Assembly (NCBI GenBank): GCA_027924585.1
Contig: BSBM01000904.1
Span: forward strand, 21,723,001 to 21,787,000
Length of the DNA stretch: 64,000 nt
Reading direction: 5' to 3'
DNA from: Larix kaempferi
Lineage: Eukaryota > Streptophyta > Pinopsida > Pinales > Pinaceae
Part shown: piece after piece, positions 49,801 through 55,240 of the stretch
Position numbering within the stretch: the first letter of the stretch is position 1
Layout: each line of letters opens with the position of its first letter
Position numbers and translations under genes: made by a program
Notes under the pieces: model-generated
Seen by the model: the letters and a program-made list of their open reading frames with translations, nothing else
What the model was told of the DNA's origin: nothing
Databases searched by the model: none

Positions 49801-52466
49801 ACAAAGCAAGAACAAGTGCAAAGATTGAATCCTACAGTTACTTCACTTAGCACATGAAGCAATGATCATCCAACTTGAGAGAAGACACAATTGAGACCTC
49901 CAAAGCCTTTATTTCATTAACAATATTCAAAAGAAAGCATTACAATGGGAGCAGAGGTTCCACCCTTCATCTTTGAACATGAGGAAAGAGCTTGCTTTTA
50001 TAGCCAAATGAGAGAGGGGGAGGTGCACTTCCCAAGAGAGATCCTCTTTGACACTCGGAGAAATGAGTTGATACGCTTGGAAAAGGCTTGCTGACACATG
50101 TGAGAGGTTTGGGGAAGTTAATGACACCTTTCTCCAACCATTTGACACTTTTCAATCTCCACTTGACACCTCTCCAATCATAAATTCGCCCCCTTCATGA
50201 GAGATGTGCCCTCCTTTATGGGGAGATCCACTTCTATGCTTTGACTAAGAGCTAACTGCAACAAATCCCTCGTATTGCTCAAACTTGTCTGACACCTCTC
50301 AAGATTACTTAAACATGTTGGAAACATGTCCCATACAGGATTCCTGAACTTATGGGATGTTGGTTTTTCCCATTTATTTGATCCTTTATTCACTTTTGAG
50401 AGAGAATTTCATATTTAGTGATTAATAATCACTAATTTCACTCTCAAAGTGGATACATGGGTAAAGTGGGTGCTTTGTGTTAGAAAACGAGCTCCCCCAA
50501 GTCAAAATTGACCCCCTAGTACCAGTTTTATGACTTTTTAATTTTTACAATTAAACTATTAAAAAATTGACCCATTTTACAGGATTTTTTTTTTGACGGA
50601 AATTAAAACAAACCTATGGGGGACCTAGCACTTGTTCATATGACTTTAAAATAATGTCTAGCATGGTCATGTACATTGACACATGAACTTTAATAACCTC
50701 CTAAGGCCTAACCACCAAGACAGGCATTCTAGCTTTGGAGGAACCGGTGAAAAACTCGATAATTATACATAACTTGTTCAGCAGTGCATAATTAACAAGG
50801 AAAAAAACACCTTTGGAATATCCAGATTAATGTGTAAGTCCCAGGAAGGCCAAGTTCTTTACAAAAGGTCCTCATGCTTGTACATTTTATTACAATTTCC
50901 CCAAGGGGGTATGAACATGTGAAAAAATAAAAGGCCCTAGAAGGCCTGAAGGACTTCTGAACTCTGATAATGAACAAGTATCCTTGTTCAAACTTTGCCG
51001 GCTCACTTGAAATCCAACTAAGTGCAACTTAGGTGGATAACAATGCTTACATTGTTTACATCATCTTATGTCGGCTTAAAAATATAATACTTATAACAAA
51101 AAAATTAATAATACTATATGTTAGTTAAAAATAGATACAAATAGAAATAAGAATAAATGAAAGAGAAATATGATATATACACCTACTACACAAATAGATA
51201 AAAAGAAGTTACATATATATAAAAATATATTCACACGTACTACACAAACTGTTATATAGATAAAAAGAAGTTACGTATATAGAAGTGCTGCAAGTATGAT
51301 AATTACATAGGTGTATTGTTTCAAGGCAAATATAAATATATTTAACAATATATAAGTTGTGAGCTCTGAGTTGTATGGATTTGTAAATCCATCTTAAATA
51401 ATAATAAGATTTACACCTTAAGAGCTTTGATCTCTATCGGTGCTTGATAGATCCGGGATTAATCAATGAGTATTTTATCTCTTCTACTTTAGATAAAACT
51501 GCAATGAGAAAAGAGGGGGAGAGGATCATATTATTTGTGTATCGGCTACTGGTCCAGCATTCAAAGGTCATTAGAAAATGTTCAGATGGAGCACTTTAAG
51601 ATCTACTAGTGTGACAGCTTCTCTGACTTATACAGGCTGGCCATTTTTTGTGTTTCATCATGTATCATACCTTCTTTTGTTGAGAATCTATGGTGAGTTT
51701 GATGGTAGTCCATTCTCTAAAATGTTCTTATTAGAGAAAGGCATGTCTCTTTTGTATCATTGTTTTCTCTGTTTTGTTCATAAAGAAGTCTTGCTTGAGC
51801 ATTTAGGATTTTGGGTGTTTGGAAAGTAGCTATTCTATCCTTCAATTCTTTTCATGTCTTGCTGAATATCTATGTACTAAGATTTTAAACATCGACTGGT
51901 GCAGCTAAGCTTTGTTGATCTTGCGGGATCTGAGAGGGTGAAGAAATCAGGCTCAACAGGAAATCAATTGAAAGAGGCTCAAAGTATCAACAGGTCTCTT
52001 TCTGCTCTTGGAGATGTTATCAGTGCACTGGCTTCTGAAGGGCAACATATACCCTACAGAAATCACAAGCTGACCATGCTTATGAGTGATTCACTTGGTG
52101 GCAATGCCAAAACTCTAATGTTTGTAAATATATCCCCGGCAGAATTTAATTTGGATGAGACCCATAATTCTCTTTCGTAAGTGCCCCGTTCTTCTAAGCA
52201 CCTTCTACTCCATGCTATTCGGAAAATAATGGTTACATGTTCTTTAGCTAATATCACATTTTTGCATGTTTTTTGATAGATATGCTACTCGGGTTCGCTC
52301 AATTGTAAATGATGCAAGCAAAAATGTGACCACCAAGGAAGTTGCTAGGCTGAAGAGAATGGTAGCTTACTGGAAGGAACAAGCAGGTAGAAAGGCAGAT
52401 GAAGAGGAGTTGGAAGAAATAACTGAGGATCGCAATACCAGAGACAAGAATGATGGACGCTCATAA
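11650..52466 (+). CDS. KCBP: Kinesin-like calmodulin-binding protein, 3' part of gene (19 exons)
   Basis: Spliced translation gives 1,090 residues after a leading partial codon, matching KCBP, a minus-end-directed kinesin-14 of land plants. In known plants it acts on cortical and mitotic microtubules, links them to actin or membrane through MyTH4-FERM, shapes trichomes, and is inhibited by calcium/calmodulin and KIC. In window residue numbers: MyTH4 end 1-109, FERM about 110-400, coiled coil about 420-711, motor about 712-1045 with P-loop GQTGSGKT 797-804, switch I NAESSRSH 910-917 and switch II DLAGSE 943-948, calmodulin-binding helix [14 protein letters not shown] 1050-1063, acidic tail, stop at 52464. 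All junctions are GT-AG and in frame, so it looks functional. About 200 N-terminal residues lie outside the recognised part. Intron 17 is about 23 kb. Confidence 0.93.
12600..13615 (+). repeat. Degenerate tandem repeat, ~150-270-bp units, about five copies
   Basis: The unit carries a recurring order of phrases: GCAAAATATTTTATCAAT, then CATAAATGTCAAAGGG, GGGATATAACTAG, ACTCACTAACTCTATTATTT, TACCTTGGCCATGGACAT, and GATTTAATCATTAGGA. The GCAAAATAT phrase recurs near 12778, 13050, 13270 and 13471, with a weaker start near 12628. Several copies also carry a TATC/TATA microsatellite after the last phrase (about 12940-12990, 13203-13224, 13409-13430), which explains the unequal unit lengths. Confidence 0.75.
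13850..14935 (+). pseudogene. Copia retrotransposon relic: reverse transcriptase 3' part and RNase H
   Basis: The plus strand encodes the end of a Ty1/copia polyprotein: reverse transcriptase with the YVDDIIFGS active site (about 13953), [35 protein letters not shown], then RNase H with YTDADWAGS (about 14445), [10 protein letters not shown] (about 14570), KTKHI and the [10 protein letters not shown] end motif (about 14823), stopping at 14933. Stops at 14239 and 14417, a third near 14545, and small frame changes show decay. Upstream gag, protease, integrase and an LTR pair are not seen. It sits in sense orientation in KCBP intron 1. Confidence 0.88.
15820..15919 (+). CDS. KCBP: KCBP exon 2 in window: FERM F1 segment
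   Basis: Acceptor TGATGCCAG, donor GTAAAA; ends in phase 1. Encodes [21 protein letters not shown] and [12 protein letters not shown], continuing DAVE from the previous exon. It lies after a 3.8-kb intron. Confidence 0.9.
16070..16251 (+). CDS. KCBP: KCBP exon 3 in window: FERM
   Basis: Acceptor TGTATGCAG, donor GTATGC; completes the split codon and ends in phase 0. Encodes [35 protein letters not shown] and MFVQLSYVQ, nearly identical to known KCBP FERM sequence. Confidence 0.93.
16404..16519 (+). CDS. KCBP: KCBP exon 4 in window: FERM
   Basis: Acceptor AACTGCAG, donor GTAAGT; ends in phase 2. Encodes [20 protein letters not shown] and [16 protein letters not shown]. Confidence 0.92.
16771..16873 (+). 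CDS. KCBP: KCBP exon 5 in window: FERM
   Basis: Acceptor TTATAACAG, donor GTATGG; restores phase 0. Encodes [20 protein letters not shown] and [14 protein letters not shown]. Confidence 0.92.
16874..17828 (+). other. KCBP intron 5
   Basis: A 955-bp GT-AG intron between FERM exons. No repeat or gene was recognised. Confidence 0.7.
17829..17981 (+). CDS. KCBP: KCBP exon 6 in window: FERM
   Basis: Acceptor CTGTTAG, donor GTAAGT; 51 whole codons. Encodes [20 protein letters not shown], then [20 protein letters not shown] and [11 protein letters not shown]. Confidence 0.93.
18077..18223 (+). CDS. KCBP: KCBP exon 7 in window: FERM C lobe
   Basis: Acceptor ATATGCAG, donor GTTTGA; 49 whole codons. 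Encodes [38 protein letters not shown] and [10 protein letters not shown], the PH-like lobe of the FERM domain. Confidence 0.93.
18388..18588 (+). CDS. KCBP: KCBP exon 8 in window: end of FERM, start of coiled coil
   Basis: Acceptor CTATTGCAG, donor GTAGTT; 67 whole codons. Encodes [20 protein letters not shown] followed by a less conserved linker and [19 protein letters not shown], where heptad-like spacing begins. Confidence 0.92.
18679..18843 (+). CDS. KCBP: KCBP exon 9 in window: coiled coil
   Basis: Acceptor CTTTACAG, donor GTTTTC; 55 whole codons. Charged, heptad-rich helix ([34 protein letters not shown]) that forms the KCBP stalk. Confidence 0.88.
18994..19167 (+). CDS. KCBP: KCBP exon 10 in window: stalk linker
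   Basis: Acceptor TGTTATAG, donor GTAACA; 58 whole codons, frame kept with both neighbours. Low-conservation, Ser/Asn-rich stretch ([20 protein letters not shown]) within the stalk. Confidence 0.82.
19333..19476 (+). CDS. KCBP: KCBP exon 11 in window: coiled coil
   Basis: Acceptor CCTTGTAG, donor GTAATC; 48 whole codons. Heptad-like helix ([33 protein letters not shown]). Confidence 0.88.
19670..22505 (-). mobile_element. Internally deleted copia-type LTR retrotransposon
   Basis: Read on the minus strand: an LTR (about 22505-22299), a primer-binding site TGGTATTAGAGCCA (22298-22285, a variant of the initiator-Met tRNA site), a leader, a gag relic (about 21000-20600), fragments of the gag-preintegrase region (about 20600-20350), then a second LTR-like copy (about 19880-19670). 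The two LTR-like parts share phrases such as GATTTA-AC-CACA, GCATATGA-AGAGAACA and AATTAAATG. Reverse transcriptase and RNase H are missing. Boundaries are by eye. Confidence 0.6.
20350..21000 (-). pseudogene. Copia gag (UBN2-like) and preintegrase fragments
   Basis: The minus strand gives [20 protein letters not shown], then [22 protein letters not shown] and [12 protein letters not shown], the pattern of plant copia gag proteins (usually DKGRAFFLKNMLFS and LQ-HL-IKDIRDQL). The frame 20736-20548 also reads [19 protein letters not shown], like the NLISVSQ start of the preintegrase domain. Several stops and shifts. Confidence 0.6.
22608..22802 (+). CDS. KCBP: KCBP exon 12 in window: coiled coil
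   Basis: Acceptor TTATGCAG, donor GTATTA; 65 whole codons. Encodes [20 protein letters not shown] and the KCBP-typical [12 protein letters not shown] before the donor. Preceded by an intron filled by a copia element. Confidence 0.9.
23049..23175 (+). CDS. KCBP: KCBP exon 13 in window: stalk end and neck
   Basis: Acceptor ATTTATAG, donor GTCTGC; ends in phase 1. Encodes [20 protein letters not shown], then [18 protein letters not shown], the neck region just before the motor. Confidence 0.92.
23429..23631 (+). CDS. KCBP: KCBP exon 14 in window: motor start
   Basis: Acceptor TCTTTCAG, donor GTAAGC. Encodes [15 protein letters not shown] (motor beta-1), [20 protein letters not shown] and [16 protein letters not shown]. 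The Trp in CRWRPL stands where Ile or Leu is common in kinesins. Confidence 0.93.
23815..23997 (+). CDS. KCBP: KCBP exon 15 in window: motor P-loop
   Basis: Acceptor TTTTGGCAG, donor GTGTGT; 61 whole codons. Encodes [18 protein letters not shown] and the ATP-binding P-loop GQTGSGKT, then [16 protein letters not shown]. Confidence 0.95.
25219..25532. repeat. Short inverted-repeat element with GCACCGAGAG ends
   Basis: The left end has GCACCGAGAGG (25221) and the right part has CCTCTCGGTGC (about 25502), a perfect 11-bp inverted match. A second, longer hairpin lies inside: 25417-25462 pairs imperfectly with 25486-25532 around a 23-base loop. Left and right sequences resemble the two ends of the element at 47300-51447, suggesting a short deletion derivative. 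No target duplication was found. Confidence 0.5.
25701..25853. repeat. Inverted repeat, 28-bp arms
   Basis: Left arm 25701-25728 starts GCATCAAGGA and ends TTAGGGAG; right arm 25826-25853 is its reverse complement with one mismatch. The spacer is about 97 bp. Could be the ends of a MITE-like element or a hairpin transcript; no target duplication was identified. Confidence 0.6.
26130..27390 (+). mobile_element. Possible hAT remnant with BED-finger fragment
   Basis: At about 26405-26520 the plus strand in shifting frames gives WNYCEK, then [15 protein letters not shown], resembling a BED finger (C, then H-x5-H) whose first Cys has become Trp. About 700 bp on, 27240-27390 is dense in ACTCGG, GAGTTTGA and GACTCG phrases, like hAT subterminal repeats. 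No ends or target duplication were found. Confidence 0.3.
28297..28392 (+). CDS. KCBP: KCBP exon 16 in window: motor
   Basis: Acceptor TAATGCAG, donor GTAATT; 32 whole codons. Encodes [19 protein letters not shown] and [11 protein letters not shown]. Confidence 0.94.
28709..28906 (+). CDS. KCBP: KCBP exon 17 in window: motor switch I
   Basis: Acceptor TTCTGTAG, donor GTATGC; 66 whole codons. Encodes [37 protein letters not shown] (switch I) and [13 protein letters not shown]. Its donor opens the 23-kb intron; the first transposon begins only about 45 bp beyond. Confidence 0.95.
28952..29515 (-). repeat. Two adjacent copies of a copia-type LTR
   Basis: Copy 1 (about 28952-29233) and copy 2 (about 29234-29515) run head to tail and share, in order, CAGGAATACAC or CAGGAATGCAC, AGAGAATA-ATTGAT, GTGATGCAATGT, GTTA(C/T)-CA, ATTTAT-AACT, and GTGCTAATTATG. 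Copy 1 carries an (AG)n run at 29047-29080. The same LTR recurs at 45084-45154 and 47038-47290 next to primer-binding sites, which sets the minus orientation. Confidence 0.65.
29047..29080. repeat. (AG)n microsatellite
   Basis: An uninterrupted run of about 17 AG units inside the first LTR copy. The related LTR at 47140 has a much shorter run at the same place, so it expanded locally. Confidence 0.9.
29516..30705 (-). mobile_element. Copia-type internal DNA, left of the inserted LTR element
   Basis: Aligns by eye with 19890-20600 of the intron-11 copia element (shared phrases: GCAACCCACTCCA, GACTGGAAGTGAA, GTTGAATAATCAACC, CATACCCATAGCA-like, GTGTGGGCGATGCTTC). So it is a second, diverged copy of the same family, minus strand. 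No intact frame. From about 30290 to 30705 the match fades and nothing specific is recognised. The last five bases TAAAC are the left target duplication of the following element. Confidence 0.55.
30706..32229 (-). repeat. 3' LTR of the 30.7-44.3 kb element
   Basis: 1,524 bp, plus-strand start TGTAATATCCCTACC and end GGGGACATGACA. It matches 39698-44265 throughout except for about 370 bp (40875-41245) present only in the other LTR and for the hAT insertion there. Confidence 0.88.
32230..32268 (-). promoter_or_regulatory. Polypurine tract with adjoining perfect hairpin
   Basis: On the minus strand GAGAGGGAAGGATT (32243-32230) directly abuts the 3' LTR, the place of the plus-strand primer in reverse transcription. 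Next to it, ATATTGCTTG (32245-32254) pairs perfectly with CAAGCAATAT (32259-32268) around TCCT. A TTGAGGACAAGC-type phrase just before the polypurine tract is familiar from plant Ty3/Gypsy elements and supports that assignment. Confidence 0.7.
32400..34004 (-). CDS. 534-codon repetitive open frame in the LTR element
   Basis: An uninterrupted frame in the 3' half of the element, the position of an extra ORF in some plant Gypsy elements. It resembles no family I know. Two blocks of internal repeats are visible: an N-terminal half with [14 protein letters not shown] / [14 protein letters not shown] repeats and F(N/S)(T/V)WVK phrases (unit about 60 codons), and a C-terminal half with W(D/G)xGIP repeats such as [16 protein letters not shown] and KCWYLGIP (units about 30 codons). 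It is rich in His, Trp and Leu. The frame may be translated or may be open because the underlying DNA repeats lack stops. The annotated start is simply the first Met of the frame. Confidence 0.35.
   Translation of the reverse strand: MTSTLILDLILNTVSHFHTHNEPLTYLVTPSLGLGYTIHLTIPHSHLTLIWCFGLISPIGSRSESPPLLSGQRQHKVKIASIGVTTIHWESRLSWLHLLGCPSLLPSILDPSQGAPTSLVIAMPHEYETPISPFDDDMTRAPSSLHLQQHPLLSLDDSHIHGCTYDVHLKTHDFPCSLLSSFDIGGTSFNTWVKIFMIGAHSYWQQYPLLFLDDTHIHGCIYDTHSSSCSLCNSLDGRASSSNVWVKAHMATLYDTSHTFLEQHSWTWDSHLCHWSRFDWSLDACMHLANGGLLTWMYKHFHDFLMRHLLDVHLYDVVIYFDDLCFVLMMFGRMLIREWDPGTPHFDVKFCVILLIDGMRQLWGPGIPRLLEIIWRILYTSYFEVLFWQTLCMIGMHKHWDMGIPLSDLYIFTLCIDGVHKCWYLGIPYLLDWFLMTLYTRRVHKQWDSGIVDHWQLIGSTFWLVGLRKQASSLPHGFIFTADGDGFLHGKHNFGWTYVFFLPGCYDDFHVSLMHCIGEYILHLVFLRIIFGFN
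34005..37912 (-). other. Non-coding centre of the LTR element
   Basis: About 3.9 kb without a frame of note and without retroviral motifs. Recurrent phrases occur, for example AAGAAGTGCGACTT/CCTCACTTGG near 34490 and 34825 and TTTGACCAAGT near 36600-36625. In an intact Gypsy element this would be pol. Confidence 0.5.
37913..39631 (-). CDS. 573-codon acidic frame after the primer-binding site, two TAG codons
   Basis: Starting at the Met at 39631 ([19 protein letters not shown]) one frame runs to 37913, broken only by TAG at 39044 and TAG at 38594. The position just after the primer-binding site is that of gag. Visible parts: a Tyr/Asp/Glu-rich N-terminus, a middle with [13 protein letters not shown] and [13 protein letters not shown], a Glu/Ser-rich centre, a predicted helix ([20 protein letters not shown]), and an acidic repeat around [15 protein letters not shown] and [15 protein letters not shown]. 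No CCHC knuckle or protease motif. Both stops could be CAG-to-TAG changes. Function is unknown; a gag-like or captured host protein are both possible. Confidence 0.45.
39678..39696 (-). other. Primer-binding site, initiator-Met tRNA type
   Basis: The minus strand reads TGGTATCAGAGCATGG right after the LTR end (one base apart). TGGTATCAGAGC is complementary to the 3' end of plant initiator tRNA-Met, used to prime reverse transcription. Confidence 0.85.
39698..44265 (-). repeat. 5' LTR of the 30.7-44.3 kb element, interrupted by a hAT element
   Basis: Plus-strand start TGTAACATCCCTACC at 39698 and end GGGGACATGACA at 44265. The 2,642-bp hAT element at 41273-43914 (plus its 8-bp duplication) is inserted. 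Removing it gives about 1.9 kb; the other LTR lacks 40875-41245, which accounts for most of the length difference. Confidence 0.85.
41273..43914. mobile_element. Non-autonomous hAT element with dense subterminal repeats
   Basis: Perfect 8-bp target duplication TATTATTG at 41265-41272 and 43915-43922. Ends: CTAAGTT at the left and AACTTAG at the right, extending as CTAAGTTACCAGAAACGG against CTAAGTTGCACTGAAACAG. The left 200 bp holds at least seven GAAACGG phrases plus GATCGGG/GTATCGG; the right 100 bp holds several CCGTATCC and CCGTTTCC phrases, a C10-type run at about 43877 and a (TA)n tract at about 43771-43811. The middle is AT-rich with no transposase; an AT-rich ~45-bp unit is tandemly repeated at 42552-42638. 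The other LTR of the host element has an empty site, which confirms insertion. Confidence 0.93.
44266..45154 (-). mobile_element. Copia-type gag, leader, primer-binding site and LTR start
   Basis: Continuation of the copia element at 29234-30705, separated by the 13.6-kb insertion. On the minus strand: LTR (45154-45084), primer-binding site TGGTATCAAGGCCA (45083-45070), leader (45069 to about 44780), then gag relic. The LTR breaks off at about 45154, where other DNA begins. Confidence 0.6.
44470..44774 (-). pseudogene. Copia gag (UBN2-like) fragment
   Basis: An 80-codon minus-strand frame reads [40 protein letters not shown] and [17 protein letters not shown]. This matches plant copia gag (usual form LK-MHE-SDKGRAFFLKNMLFSI). 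Only this part of gag is open. Confidence 0.75.
46390..46870. mobile_element. Short hAT-like element with G/C-run ends
   Basis: The left has TTCCCCCTCC, AAAAAAGGGGACC and GTCCCCCTCGG; the right has GTTCCCTATG, GTTGGGGGGCTGGGGGGTGTCTCC and ATTTCCCTG. This mirrors the subterminal DNA of the hAT element at 7218-9482. Ends and target duplication were not resolved. Confidence 0.4.
46529..46705. repeat. Tandem duplication, 95-bp period, two copies
   Basis: GTCAAATTTTGTTTAGAAAA starts at 46529 and again at 46624, each followed by CAAAACCTGAAATAG and TTTCATGCTTTTATTGTTCA. Lies inside the hAT-like element. Confidence 0.85.
47024..47290 (-). repeat. Copia-type primer-binding site and LTR
   Basis: On the minus strand a primer-binding site TGGTATCAAAGCCA (47037-47024) follows an LTR at about 47283-47038. 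It shares with the LTRs at 28952-29515 the phrases AATACACA-GAATAAGTGAGAATAG, GATGATGCAGTGT, GAGTATGTTACATAACT and CTAATTATGA, and pairs best with the first of those two. Confidence 0.6.
47300..51447. mobile_element. 4.1-kb element with GCAC-GAGAG-type inverted ends
   Basis: Left start ATTGCACTGAGAG-AGTGAGGTGC matches the left of the short element at 25219; right end CTCTATCGGTGCTTGATAGATC matches its right end. The ends are imperfect inverted repeats. The interior has no coding frame; it contains the 176-bp tandem duplication at 47496-47847, GC-richer phrases at 48050-48180 and a TATAC-rich stretch near 51130-51300. It could be a large DNA element or a decayed retroelement; no target duplication was seen. 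Confidence 0.4.
47496..47847. repeat. Near-identical 176-bp tandem duplication
   Basis: CCTAATGAAGCCAAGG starts at 47496 and again at 47672. Over 170-odd bases I see one difference (GGACTCTAAG against GGACCCTAAG). Such identity is far above that of other repeats in this window. Confidence 0.92.
51905..52176 (+). CDS. KCBP: KCBP exon 18 in window: motor switch II and microtubule-binding face
   Basis: Acceptor TGGTGCAG, donor GTAAGT; ends in phase 2. Encodes [17 protein letters not shown] (switch II), [36 protein letters not shown] and [14 protein letters not shown], almost unchanged from other plants. Confidence 0.95.
52280..52466 (+). CDS. KCBP: KCBP last exon: motor end and calmodulin-binding tail
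   Basis: Acceptor TTTGATAG; completes a Ser codon and runs to TAA at 52464-52466. Encodes [16 protein letters not shown], the amphipathic basic helix [16 protein letters not shown] that binds calmodulin in known KCBPs, and an acidic tail ([13 protein letters not shown]) where KIC-type regulators contact the protein. Confidence 0.94.
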
Positions 52467-52970
52467 ACTGATTCTGAACTTGCAGAGAGAATTGTTTTGG
52501 TCCTGTTGGGAATAGTTGTTGAATTCCTCAATTTGTAGCAAAATCTGAATTGATTTCTTGCAGTGATTTAAATCATTGAATGCATCTTGGCAGAGAATGC
52601 AGTTGGGCATTACCCTGTAGTGATTTTCTCCTATCAAAACATGCTTCAAGCACATGTAGATCCTCTCTTATAATATGTACAATGAAGGTTGTACAACCTA
52701 CTACCTTTCCAGCTTTTCACATGATTGGCTGAATTGTTAGTCCTTGTCTGAAGACGGGCCATAATAAGGAAAATCTTCAAATAGTCTCTTAGCCACACTG
52801 GGGGCGGGTTTAGGGTTTACATGTTGCAAGAAATCTGTCACTTTTATCATGAAAAGAGTGGCATGGCATGGCATGTGGATACATGCATTTTTCATATATA
52901 ACTATTCTACTCGTGGAATTCCTGGCATTCGAAATTGCAGTGGTGGAGATCAAATGTAAAGGTGTGGTAT
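52467..52970 (+). other. KCBP: KCBP 3' untranslated region and downstream start
   Basis: Begins after the TAA stop. No canonical AATAAA signal was identified in this stretch, so the transcript end is not placed. Confidence 0.4.
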
Positions 52971-53650
52971 ATGGTTGATCATTACCAGTTTACTGAGTTG
53001 TATACCTTCTGTTTTTGAAGGCTCTATCATTCTTTTCCATTAGAAGCAGTCCATGCATATTATTAAACAACGAGCCTTTTCCATGAAATGGAAAATATAT
53101 ATTATGTCAAAAAAACAAGAATCACCTTCTTACTGTAAACTCAGAGCATCTGTGATCGTGCCTGCAAATGACTAACATATTCAAGCATACCATGTTCAAT
53201 TAGTTCGTACATTTAAGAAACGATGAGATTCAATTTATTCAAATGCAAGACAGGATAGATATTGTTTTATTGTAGTTCTTTTGACATTGCCTTTGCATAT
53301 GCCCTTTGTATATGGCTGATCGTTACCAGTTAATTGAGTTGTATACCTTCTATTTTTGAAGGCTCTATCATTCTTTTCCATTAGTAGCAGCCCATGCATA
53401 TTAAACATCGAGCCTTTTCCATGAAATGGAAAATATATATTATGTCAAAAAAAACAAGAATCACCCTCTTACTGTAAACTCGGAGTATCTGTGATCGTGC
53501 CTGCAAATGACCAACATATTCAAGCATACCATGTTCAATTAGTTTGTACATTCAAGAAACAATGCGATCCAATTGATTCAAATGCAAGACAGGACAGACA
53601 TTGTTTTATTGTAGTTCTTTTGACGTTGCCCTTGTATATGCCCTTTAGTA
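52971..53650. repeat. Tandem duplication, 341-bp period, two diverged copies
   Basis: Copy 1 starts ATGGTTGATCATTACCAG (52971), copy 2 ATGGCTGATCGTTACCAG (53312). Both contain GAGCCTTTTCCATGAAATGG, ATATATATTATGTCAAAAAA, CTGTGATCGTGCCTGCAAAT and GCAAGACAGGA. Scattered substitutions show moderate age. A plus-strand 89-codon frame in copy 2 has no counterpart in copy 1 and is ignored. Confidence 0.88.
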
Positions 53651-54644
53651 GCAAAAACATCACTGCAAGACTCGGTAACGATCCACCGGATCTCACAGAT
53701 TCAATTGACAATCTTTCTTTTCAAACTAATGCCTTTAAAATTGTTGAGTTGGAAGGCTGAAAACTTCTGTAGTTGTTTGTTACAGTTACTGCAATGAAAT
53801 ATGAGAACTGTAAACATTATCTCGGAAAAGGATGGGCAATTTTATGTAGCCATTTATGATAATGTGCTTATAGTATGGAGTCAAAATATAACAACTTTTT
53901 AGCAGGGCATTTTATTGTGTGTAGAAAGTGCAGTTAAAATGAATTGAAATGCGCTATTTTTAAGAGTAGGCTTAACGCCCGACGTTTTGGATCATCTTTC
54001 CACTGATTTTCTGGCCGAAATCTGATTGAAATTGCAGATATATGTTGTTGGAAATGCATAGTCCAAGTGCCCAAGGTTCTGAATCCATTTTTGCAATAAA
54101 AAAATTCAATTTTAATAATGAAAAATCACGATTTTACCAAAGACTTTATCACTGGATTTTGACAAAACTGGCGAAAAATATCCAAAATGTAAAACGTTTA
54201 ACCGACTCCATTTTAAGCATAAGATACATATAATATCTACATTGTATGACAATGCTGAAAGGTTGTATTTGTTTCTTTGTATTATTGCATTTGTTGTAGG
54301 TTTGGAAGCGCAAAATAAATAGTTGTGAGTTTGAAACTATCGGATTCCATGTTTGTTCCCTTCATTTTGACTTTACTTGGCTTTTGTGTCAGATTTTAAC
54401 AATTCGAAGGTGCCACCTCTTGTTTACCTTTATTGGGACGTGAATGTGTTAAGCACGTGTTGCCTCATCAAATCGCTAAATTGCTAGAGTATAGTATAAG
54501 AAGATTCAAATCGCTTAACTTCAATAATTTATAAAGTGTTGATGACAAGCAGAAAAATTATCATTTCACTTGTTGGACAAGTAAATATTGACATTTTGAT
54601 CCAAAAACGTTTTATTGGTTTGAGAGTAATCCCATTAAGAAGAG
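53651..54644. other. Downstream DNA without a recognised gene
   Basis: No coding frame or named repeat recognised. Confidence 0.4.
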
Positions 54645-54820
54645 CATCCGTAAAATGGTTAAATAACAATGCTTACCATGTTTTGGACCGTCACTGGAGT
54701 GGGTTAGCAAGATGACAGATTAATATGCATATCATCCGTAAAATGGTTCAATAACAATGCTTACCATGTTTTGGACTGTCACTGGAGTGGGTTAGCAAGA
54801 TGACAGATTAATATCCATAT
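54645..54820. repeat. Tandem duplication, 88-bp period, two copies
   Basis: CATCCGTAAAATGGTT starts at 54645 and 54733; each copy continues AACAATGCTTACCATGTTTT and GGAGTGGGTTAGCAAGATGA with only a few differences. Confidence 0.9.
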
Positions 54821-54865
54821 TATTATTTTGGCCGGTAGCCATTCACTATTAACTTTGTCGTTATG

Positions 54866-55240
54866 TTGTCCTGAGGGTATACAAAGGTGTTGAGTCTTGC
54901 ATATATATATCTGGGGCATCAACGAAAGTGGGTAGGGTCACATGAACAAGAAGCCATTAAGGCTAATAGCAGATCTAGCTGATTTCTAAATATATAGATA
55001 TCTAAAATTTTATAAAGATACATTTCGTTGAGCAGTGATGAAAGCATAAATGTTGTCCTCAAGGTATATCAAACTTTCATGAATGCATATACACCTTAGG
55101 CATTATCAATATTTGATCAATGAAAGTTGGCAGGCTCACATGAACACCAAGCCATGGAGATTTTCAGAGCTAGCAGTTTTCTATATATGTACTATTATAA
55201 AATTGTGGTAGCATTTCATTGAGTGGTGATCAGAGCATAA
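54866..55240. repeat. Diverged tandem duplication, about 190-bp period
   Basis: Two copies share GTTGTCCT-A-GGTATA, GAAAGT-GG-AGG-TCACATGAACA, AAGCCAT, and CATTTC-TTGAG-(A/G)GTGAT-A-AGCATAAA. They lie just beyond the 88-bp duplication. Confidence 0.7.

Larger units (their letters stand above)
28907..51904 (+). other. KCBP intron 17, 23 kb of nested transposons
   Basis: GT-AG intron between switch I and switch II exons. From left: copia-type LTR pair, copia internal DNA, a 13.6-kb LTR element with a hAT element inside one LTR, copia gag and LTR, a hAT-like patch, another copia LTR, and a 4.1-kb inverted-end element. Only about 45 bp at the left and about 450 bp at the right look like unique intron. 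Confidence 0.85.
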
